Source of the DNA: an uncultured Prevotella sp.
GTDB taxonomy: Bacteria > Bacteroidota > Bacteroidia > Bacteroidales > Bacteroidaceae
DNA length: 7,057 nucleotides
Assembly: GCA_900553155.1 (NCBI GenBank)
Contig: USCM01000098.1
Coordinates: 1 to 7,057, forward strand
Reading direction: 5' to 3'
Shown here: piece by piece, positions 1 to 4,707 of the stretch
How the letters are laid out: every line of letters starts with the position of its first letter
How positions within the stretch are numbered: position 1 is the stretch's first letter
The notes under the pieces: generated by a model
Databases searched by the model: none
Seen by the model: only the letters and a program-made list of their open reading frames with translations
Told to the model about the DNA's origin: nothing
Position numbers and translations under genes: made by a program

Positions 1-15
1 TGGTATCTTATCCAT
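1..15 (-). CDS. Possible 5' end of next gene (luxS candidate), partial
   Basis: Reading the minus strand, an ATG at 15-13 opens a frame that runs off the left edge and reads M-D-K-I-P. It lies only 22 bases after the mtnN stop, and those bases are A-rich (ACATTAAAACAACATAC), the usual look of a Bacteroidetes translation start. Many LuxS proteins begin M-(E/D)-K-I-x-S-F-T-I-D-H, and luxS (S-ribosylhomocysteine lyase) catalyses the step directly after the MtnN/Pfs reaction, so LuxS is the first candidate. Five codons cannot prove identity: the start is seen, the product is inferred. It could be any other gene or a chance ATG. Confidence 0.35.
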
Positions 16-37
16 AATATGTATGTTGTTTTAATGT

Positions 38-721
38 TTATATTTTCTCAAGGAACGCACGTGTCACCTCGAACGAACCCTCAGCCATGCGCTCCCAGAA
101 GTCGAAGTACATCTGTGCCTTGTGGTCCTTCAAGGGGATGTCGCTAATGATGCGGAAGGAGATGAACGGGGTGTTGTAGATGTGGCAAGTCTGTGCTATA
201 GAGCAGCTCTCCATGTCCACAGCGGTAGCCTCGGGGAACTGGTCGACAATCGACTGCATCTTCTCTCGAGTGTTGACAAACCAGTCGCCGGTAACTATCA
301 AACCGCTGCGAACGTGTGTCGCGCAATCGAGCGATGTTGCCTTCTCAACCAAATCCTTTGGGCAAGCGAATGTTGCAGGCATGCCAAGAACCTGACCTGG
401 TTTGCACTCGTCGCCGCAATAGACGTCGTGATAGCAGCACTCCGAGCTTACTACCACATTAGTTACCTCCAGCGAGGTGTCCACTCCGCCAGCCACACCG
501 GTAGACACAACAAGGTCGGGGTGGTAGAGGGCTATCATCTCGGCGGCTCCAACAGCCGAGTTTACCTTGCCGATGCCACACTGCTGCATCACAACCTCGT
601 TGTGGGCTATGCGTCCGGTAACAAACTTGCGTCCGCCGTGAACTTCTTCTTTCATGTCGGTGGCTATGGTTGTGAGCTGTGCAAACTCCTTGTCCATTGC
701 CACAATTATACCTATCTTCAT
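38..721 (-). CDS. mtnN: 5'-methylthioadenosine/S-adenosylhomocysteine nucleosidase
   Basis: A cytosolic enzyme of 227 residues, close to the usual length of about 230. It hydrolyses S-adenosylhomocysteine to S-ribosylhomocysteine plus adenine, and methylthioadenosine to methylthioribose plus adenine, so it detoxifies by-products of methylation and polyamine chemistry. The family pattern is complete. The N-terminal GIIVAMDKE carries Glu12, the equivalent of the E. coli water-activating Glu12. GIGKVNSA (49-56) and STGVAGG (73-79) form the ribose/purine pocket. TGDWFVN lies at 144-150. AVDMES holds Met170-Glu171, which contact the ribose, and RIISD ends in Asp194, the proton donor to adenine. 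Nothing is truncated or missing. The ATG at 721 is preceded by an A/T-rich leader with no Shine-Dalgarno. A TAACTTTG box (822-815) and an upstream terminator may control it. Futalosine hydrolase (mqnB) is a related family, but the length and motif spelling fit MtnN better. Confidence 0.93.
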   Translation of the reverse strand: MKIGIIVAMDKEFAQLTTIATDMKEEVHGGRKFVTGRIAHNEVVMQQCGIGKVNSAVGAAEMIALYHPDLVVSTGVAGGVDTSLEVTNVVVSSECCYHDVYCGDECKPGQVLGMPATFACPKDLVEKATSLDCATHVRSGLIVTGDWFVNTREKMQSIVDQFPEATAVDMESCSIAQTCHIYNTPFISFRIISDIPLKDHKAQMYFDFWERMAEGSFEVTRAFLEKI

Positions 722-751
722 TATTATTTAATATTGTTATTATGCTTGATT

Positions 752-799
752 GGCTTTAACAGGAGCTTTAGTTATGTCATATCGGGTTTTAACAAGAGC
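752..799 (-). repeat. Pair of 15-bp direct repeats in the mtnN leader
   Basis: On the minus strand, GCTCTTGTTAAAACC (799-785) and GCTCCTGTTAAAGCC (766-752) match at 13 of 15 positions. Their starts are 33 bp apart, about three helical turns, which would place them on the same DNA face. They lie between the putative -7 box at 822-815 and the mtnN ATG, so they would be in the 5' untranslated region. They could be an operator or an RNA-level site. No regulator is recognised. Confidence 0.45.
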
Positions 800-814
800 C
801 TCGTTAATGCTTGG

Positions 815-822
815 CAAAGTTA
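815..822 (-). promoter_or_regulatory. Putative -7 promoter element for mtnN
   Basis: TAACTTTG on the minus strand matches the Bacteroidetes -7 consensus TAnnTTTG. Transcription would start a few bases further left, giving a leader of roughly 90 bases before mtnN. No TTTG lies 19-21 bases upstream; that place is taken by the terminator hairpin. It is therefore a partial match, and mtnN may instead depend on read-through from the promoter at 1121-1090. Confidence 0.4.
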
Positions 823-823
823 C

Positions 824-856
824 AAAAAAAAGGCGGGACCTGTGTGAGGACCCGCC
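824..856 (-). terminator. Intrinsic terminator upstream of mtnN
   Basis: Bases 832-837 (GGCGGG) pair with 851-856 (CCCGCC). After an A-A mismatch, 839-841 (CCT) pair with 847-849 (AGG), leaving a five-base loop. On the minus strand the hairpin is followed directly by eight T (831-824), so it terminates leftward transcripts. The other side has no T-run. No recognised minus-strand gene ends here, so it must end an untranslated transcript begun in the intergenic region, or act as an attenuator for mtnN. Confidence 0.8.
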
Positions 857-989
857 GTTATAATTTGTTTTCTCACGAAAACAATTATTAATCAACAACA
901 AAATTCATTCATTTACGAATTCTACCTCTGTAGAAAACTCTTGATAATTGTTCTTAATAACATTGCTTAATGTGTATGAAACGTAACCT

Positions 990-1025
990 GATGTATGTGT
1001 ACTTAATGATGTATGTGAACTTAAT
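990..1025 (+). repeat. 18-bp tandem direct repeat, two copies
   Basis: GATGTATGTGTACTTAAT (990-1007) is followed without a gap by GATGTATGTGAACTTAAT (1008-1025), a 17 of 18 match. A degraded third unit may precede it around 971-989. The repeat lies inside the candidate minus-strand transcript. It is also covered by an 18-codon plus-strand frame (976-1032), in which each repeat equals six codons. Confidence 0.75.
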
Positions 1026-1027
1026 TA

Positions 1028-1064
1028 TATAACTCTCTAATATATCGACTTATAACTCTCTGAT
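1028..1064 (+). repeat. 14-bp direct repeat, 23-bp period
   Basis: TATAACTCTCTAAT (1028-1041) recurs as TATAACTCTCTGAT (1051-1064), matching at 13 of 14 positions and offset by 23 bp. It sits just downstream of the minus-strand promoter, so in that transcript it would be in the first 60 or so bases. The function is unknown. A/T-rich noncoding sequence can produce such repeats by chance or by slippage. Confidence 0.5.
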
Positions 1065-1089
1065 TATTGCGTCTGTCATTTTACGTTTG

Positions 1090-1121
1090 CAAAGTTAGGT
1101 GATGTGGCGCGAACATACAAA
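1090..1121 (-). promoter_or_regulatory. Bacteroidetes-type promoter, leftward (-33/-7)
   Basis: On the minus strand, TTTG (1121-1118), a spacer of exactly 20 bases, and TAACTTTG (1097-1090) give a full match to the Bacteroidetes housekeeping promoter (TTTG, 19-21 bases, TAnnTTTG). The transcript would start near 1087-1083 and head toward the terminator at 856-824 and then mtnN. It is the best promoter in the window, yet it lies about 360 bases from the nearest leftward gene. Confidence 0.72.
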
Positions 1122-1183
1122 TTTATTCAATAAACACCCCGTTTTTCTCCACGAAAAGCGTAGCGATTATGCAATAGTTTGCG

Positions 1184-1191
1184 TAACTTTG
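1184..1191 (+). promoter_or_regulatory. Putative -7 promoter element for the yfhO operon
   Basis: TAACTTTG on the plus strand matches the Bacteroidetes -7 consensus. The transcript would start near 1195-1200, leaving a leader of about 30 A/T-rich bases before the ATG at 1227. No clear -33 TTTG is seen at the right spacing, so the match is partial. The 13 bases TAACTTTGCAAAC (1184-1196) are identical to those of the leftward promoter (1097-1085 on the minus strand). Confidence 0.55.
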
Positions 1192-1226
1192 CAAACTGAA
1201 AATATAAACGTTTATACATATATACA

Positions 1227-3818
1227 ATGAAGACATTGAAACGATTGCTTCCAGACTTGCTGGTAGTATTATTGTTTGCGGTTGTTGCGTTTGCCTACTT
1301 CTTCCCGGCAGACACCGAGGGCCGCATCCTTTATCGTCATGACTCTTCTGCCGGACGTGGTGCCGGACGAGAGCTTACGGAGTATTATCAGCGCACAGGA
1401 GAGGTGCCTCGTTGGACCAACTCGCTCTTCGGCGGTATGCCTACCTACCAGATGGCGCCGTCGTACGACAGCCAGAAGGTGCTCAACGAGGTGGGCAAGT
1501 TCTATCATCTGTGGTTGCCCGAGAATGTGTGGTACGTCTTTGCCTACTTGTTGGGCTTCTATATCTTGCTGCGTGCCTTCGACTTCCGCCGCGAGTTGGC
1601 TGTGCTTGGCTCTATAATATGGGCTTTCAGCAGCTACTTCTTTATCATTATAGCTGCCGGCCATATATGGAAGGTGGTGGCATTGGCTTATCTGCCACCG
1701 ATGATAGGCGGTGTTGTGCTGGCTTACAGGGGCAAGTATGTATGGGGATTTGTGGTAACCGCCCTCTTTACAGCCCTTGAGATACAGGCCAACCACGTAC
1801 AGATGACCTACTATTATATGTTCATCGTCCTCTTCATGGTGCTTGCATATCTGTGGCTGGCGGTTAGGGAGAAGAAGTTGGCCCAGTTTGCCAAAGCCAC
1901 CGGCGTGTGTCTTGTGGCTGCCGTGTTGGGTGTTGTTGTCAACCTTAGCAACCTCTACCACACCTGGCAGTACACCCAGGAGTCGATGCGCGGAAAGAGC
2001 GAGCTTGTAAAGAAGAACTCTTCCAACCAGACCAGCAGCGGTCTCGACCGCGACTACATCACGCAGTGGAGCTACGGCATCGATGAGACATGGACCCTGC
2101 TCGTGCCCAACACCAAGGGTGGAGCGTCTGTTCCGCTTGCCCGCAACGAGAAGGCAATGGCAAAAGCCAACCCTCAATTCTACGAGGTATATCAGCAGAT
2201 GGGTCAGTATTGGGGCAATCAGCCAGGCACAAGCGGTCCGGTGTATGTGGGCGCGTTTGTGTTTATGCTCTTCATTCTCGGCTTGTTCATCGTCAAAGGC
2301 CCTATGAAGTGGGCTTTGTTTGCAGCCACTGTGTTGTCCGTCCTGTTGTCGTGGGGTAGAAACTTTATGTGGTTCACCGACCTCTTCCTCGACTATGTGC
2401 CTATGTATGCCAAGTTCCGTACCGTGGCATCCATACTCGTCATTGCCGAGTTTACCATACCGCTGCTCGCCATGCTCGCCTTGAAGGAGCTGTTGCAGAA
2501 TCCGCAGTCGCTTAAGGAGAAGGTTACGGTGCGCGAGCGTATCGTCAACTTCATCTTCTTCACACCGCTCGGAGCCGTGGCTACCAAGCGTCGCGACTAT
2601 CTGTGGATAAGCTTCGTGCTGTCGGCAGGCTGTGCGTTCCTCTTCGCCATCATGCCTACGGTGTTCTTCCCCGACTATATCTCGTCGGCAGAGATGAATG
2701 CCTTGAAGCAGATACCAAGCGAGTATCTTGGTCCGCTTATCGCCAATCTGCGTGAGGTGCGCATATCCATCTTCACCGCCGACTGCTGGCGTTCGTTCTT
2801 CATCATCGTATTGGGAACAGCCATATTGCTGCTTGCCCTCAAGAAGAAGCTGCAAACCAAGTATGCCGTGGGAGCCATCGTTGTGCTTTGCCTTGTGGAT
2901 ATGTGGCAGGTCAACAAGCGCTACCTCAACGACGAGATGTTTGTGGAGCGCAGCGTTAGAGAGACACCTCAGCAGGAGACGGCTACCGACCGTCAGATTT
3001 TGCAAGACCATGGCAAGGACTATCGTGTGCTCAACTTGGCGTCTAACACCTTCAACGAGAACGAGACATCTTACTATCACAAGTCTATTGGCGGCTACCA
3101 TGCAGCCAAGCTGCGCCGTTATCAGGAGATGATCGACTACTATATCTCGTCCGAGATGCAGCGCCTTATGCCTGCCGTAGCCAATGCGCAGGGCGATATG
3201 ACACGTGTGCCGGGCGACTCGATATACCCCGTGCTCAACATGCTCAACACTCGCTACTTCATCATACCGCTTCAGGGCGGACAGACTGTGCCTTTGCAGA
3301 ATCCCTATGCCTACGGCAATGCGTGGTTTGTAGACAACATCAAGTATGTTGACAATGCCAACCAGGAGATTGACGCCATACGCTCTCTCGACCTGCGCCA
3401 CGAGGCTGTAGCCGACAAGAAGTTTGCCGAGACCCTTGGCACAGCCCAGAAGCAGGGCAACACATCGCTCGTAACGCTCAAGAAGTATGATGCCAACGAG
3501 CTTACCTACAACGTACAGTCGCAGAACGGCGGCATCGTTGTCTTCTCGGAGATATACTATCCGGGCTGGACAGCAACCGTCGACGGCGAGAGTGTACCCG
3601 TAGGACGTGTCAACTACATCCTGCGTGCCATCAACGTCAAGCCGGGACAGCACACTGTGGTGCTGACGTTCAAGCCGCAGTCGGTAAAGAACACCGAGAC
3701 GGCAGCATACGTTGCTTATCTGCTTCTTGTGCTCGCTATTGTTGCCGGCGTACTTTTGGAGATTAAGAGACAGAAGAAGGAAGGCGAGATAAAGAAGTCG
3801 GAGCCTTCTAAACAATAA
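1227..3818 (+). CDS. YfhO-family polytopic membrane protein
   Basis: An inner-membrane protein of 863 residues with about 14 predicted hydrophobic segments, near residues 8-27, 102-117, 125-145, 147-166, 171-190, 197-213, 224-241, 338-357, 361-376, 400-420, 459-481, 521-538, 544-562 and 826-845. Family landmarks are RWTNSLFGGMPTYQ (62-75) in the first large extracytoplasmic loop and, in the C-terminal soluble domain, YYPGW (777-781) followed by TVDGESVPVGRVNY, a beta-rich segment typical of YfhO. The last helix is followed by a Lys/Glu-rich cytoplasmic tail. Bacillus YfhO has been linked to glycosylation of lipoteichoic acid and resembles GT-C glycosyltransferases. Bacteroidetes lack lipoteichoic acid, so the substrate here is unknown, though an envelope glycan or lipid-linked sugar is a fair guess. 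The length is normal for Bacteroidetes members. The gene starts an operon with the GSCFA gene 14 bases downstream. The ATG is the first in frame after the -7 box and directly precedes the first helix. Confidence 0.88.
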   Translation: MKTLKRLLPDLLVVLLFAVVAFAYFFPADTEGRILYRHDSSAGRGAGRELTEYYQRTGEVPRWTNSLFGGMPTYQMAPSYDSQKVLNEVGKFYHLWLPENVWYVFAYLLGFYILLRAFDFRRELAVLGSIIWAFSSYFFIIIAAGHIWKVVALAYLPPMIGGVVLAYRGKYVWGFVVTALFTALEIQANHVQMTYYYMFIVLFMVLAYLWLAVREKKLAQFAKATGVCLVAAVLGVVVNLSNLYHTWQYTQESMRGKSELVKKNSSNQTSSGLDRDYITQWSYGIDETWTLLVPNTKGGASVPLARNEKAMAKANPQFYEVYQQMGQYWGNQPGTSGPVYVGAFVFMLFILGLFIVKGPMKWALFAATVLSVLLSWGRNFMWFTDLFLDYVPMYAKFRTVASILVIAEFTIPLLAMLALKELLQNPQSLKEKVTVRERIVNFIFFTPLGAVATKRRDYLWISFVLSAGCAFLFAIMPTVFFPDYISSAEMNALKQIPSEYLGPLIANLREVRISIFTADCWRSFFIIVLGTAILLLALKKKLQTKYAVGAIVVLCLVDMWQVNKRYLNDEMFVERSVRETPQQETATDRQILQDHGKDYRVLNLASNTFNENETSYYHKSIGGYHAAKLRRYQEMIDYYISSEMQRLMPAVANAQGDMTRVPGDSIYPVLNMLNTRYFIIPLQGGQTVPLQNPYAYGNAWFVDNIKYVDNANQEIDAIRSLDLRHEAVADKKFAETLGTAQKQGNTSLVTLKKYDANELTYNVQSQNGGIVVFSEIYYPGWTATVDGESVPVGRVNYILRAINVKPGQHTVVLTFKPQSVKNTETAAYVAYLLLVLAIVAGVLLEIKRQKKEGEIKKSEPSKQ

Positions 3819-3832
3819 GTAGACAGCCTGTT

Positions 3833-4660
3833 ATGCAATTCAGCACACCAGTTGTTATAACGCCCGCAAGGTTCGCCATAGAGCCTTGCGAGCGTATGCT
3901 TTTTGTAGGGTCGTGCTTTGCCGACAATATAGGTCAGCGCTTCGTGGCCGACAAGTTTCGCGCCGTGGTCAATCCGGACGGCGTGATGTACAATCCGGCA
4001 AGCATCCTGCACACTGTAGACCGATATGTAGACAAACTAAAGGCCGAAGGCACCGAGCCGCCTCGGACAGCCGTCTTTACGCTTGGCACCAACCATGTGT
4101 ACATACTTAACGAGACGGGCGAGATAGTGGACAACTGCCGTAAGCGGCCCCAACGGCTCTTTACCGAACGCGAGCTTACCATAGACCAGTGTGCCGAATA
4201 CTTGGGCAAGGCCATCAGCAGGCTGCGTGGTGTCAACCCGGATGTGCGCGTTGTGCTTACCGTAAGCCCCATACGCTATGCCAAGTATGGCTTTCATGGC
4301 AGCCAGTTGTCAAAGGCTGTGCTTCTGCTTGCAGCCGACAAGGTGGTGCGAGAGCACGACGTGGTAGAATACTTCCCGGCTTACGAGATAGTGAACGACG
4401 AGCTGCGCGACTACCGATTCTACCGCGAAGACATGCTTCACCCTTCCGACCAGGCTGTAGAGTATATATGGCAGCGTTTCGGCGACACTTATTTCAGCGA
4501 TAATACACGTCGCTTTCTTGAAGAATGGCGTCCGGTGAAAGCCGCTTTGGGGCACCGGCCGTTCAATGCGGACAGCGAAGAACACAAGGAGTTTCTTCGC
4601 AAGACAATGGAGAAAGCGGCTGCGTTGAAGGAAAAATATGAGGGATTAGAAATGATTTAG
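3833..4660 (+). CDS. GSCFA-domain protein (SGNH-like hydrolase fold)
   Basis: A protein of 275 residues, soluble, with no signal peptide or membrane helix. The family-naming motif G-S-C-F-A is at 26-30, placing the presumed nucleophile at Ser27. GTNH (85-88) corresponds to the Asn-bearing block III of SGNH enzymes. LTVSPIRYA (142-150) and YFPAYEIVNDELRDYRFY (180-197) are strongly family-typical. Asp200-x-x-His203 (EDMLHPSDQA) supplies the SGNH Asp/His pair, so the predicted triad is complete and the protein is probably an active esterase, acyltransferase or deacetylase. The substrate is unknown; GSCFA proteins are largely uncharacterised. Because it follows the YfhO gene by 14 bases and shares its terminator, a linked role in envelope polysaccharide modification is a reasonable inference. 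It could alternatively act on a small intracellular ester, as no export signal is visible. Its stop codon lies inside the stem of the terminator. Confidence 0.9.
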   Translation: MQFSTPVVITPARFAIEPCERMLFVGSCFADNIGQRFVADKFRAVVNPDGVMYNPASILHTVDRYVDKLKAEGTEPPRTAVFTLGTNHVYILNETGEIVDNCRKRPQRLFTERELTIDQCAEYLGKAISRLRGVNPDVRVVLTVSPIRYAKYGFHGSQLSKAVLLLAADKVVREHDVVEYFPAYEIVNDELRDYRFYREDMLHPSDQAVEYIWQRFGDTYFSDNTRRFLEEWRPVKAALGHRPFNADSEEHKEFLRKTMEKAAALKEKYEGLEMI

Positions 4661-4692
4661 GAGGTACGGCAAAGCCATACCTCCTATTTTTT
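4658..4692 (+). terminator. Intrinsic terminator of the yfhO-GSCFA operon
   Basis: TAGGAGGTA (4658-4666) pairs perfectly with TACCTCCTA (4678-4686). After a C-A mismatch, GGC (4668-4670) pairs with GCC (4674-4676) around an AAA loop. Six T follow at 4687-4692. The TAG stop codon of the GSCFA gene forms the first three bases of the stem. Read leftward, the hairpin is not followed by a T-run (AATCATTTC), so it should serve the sulfatase transcript poorly if at all. Confidence 0.88.
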
Positions 4693-4707
4693 GCTTTATC
4701 AAAAGCT

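Larger units (their letters stand above)
824..1085 (-). ncRNA. Candidate small RNA or attenuated leader of mtnN
   Basis: A minus-strand transcript of about 260 bases is predicted from a consensus-quality promoter (1121-1090) and an intrinsic terminator (856-824) with no gene of meaningful length between them. Just before the terminator, 860-863 and 865-872 pair with 877-888 through one bulged base. On the minus strand this hairpin is capped by GUGA, a GNRA tetraloop, which supports this strand as the functional RNA. Bases 880-888 can alternatively pair with 944-952 (nine pairs), so two folds are possible. I recognise no known riboswitch or Rfam family. It may be an independent sRNA, or a leader whose read-through feeds mtnN. 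Boundaries are inferred from the promoter and T-run. Confidence 0.45.

Noticed and set aside
122..847. 241-codon plus-strand frame over mtnN
   Set aside because: It is in reverse-complement register with mtnN, shows no recognisable domain, and runs through the terminator. mtnN has all its catalytic residues on the other strand.
922..963. 13-residue minus-strand frame (MLLRTIIKSFLQR) in the candidate leader RNA
   Set aside because: It is too short, has no start-site signal and no repeated key amino acid of the kind seen in leader-peptide attenuators.
1050..1079. Nine-residue frame (MTDAIIREL) just after the leftward promoter
   Set aside because: It is very short and nearly leaderless. Nothing links its composition to SAM-cycle amino acids, and such frames are expected by chance.
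824..1097. Known SAM or SAH riboswitch upstream of mtnN
   Set aside because: The context was suggestive, but I could not match any conserved SAM/SAH aptamer core in this A/T-rich sequence, so no named riboswitch is claimed.
1269..3815. 848-codon open frame antisense to yfhO
   Set aside because: It is in exact reverse-complement register with yfhO, begins at a TTG, has no family motif and a composition typical of antisense translation. Codon avoidance explains it.
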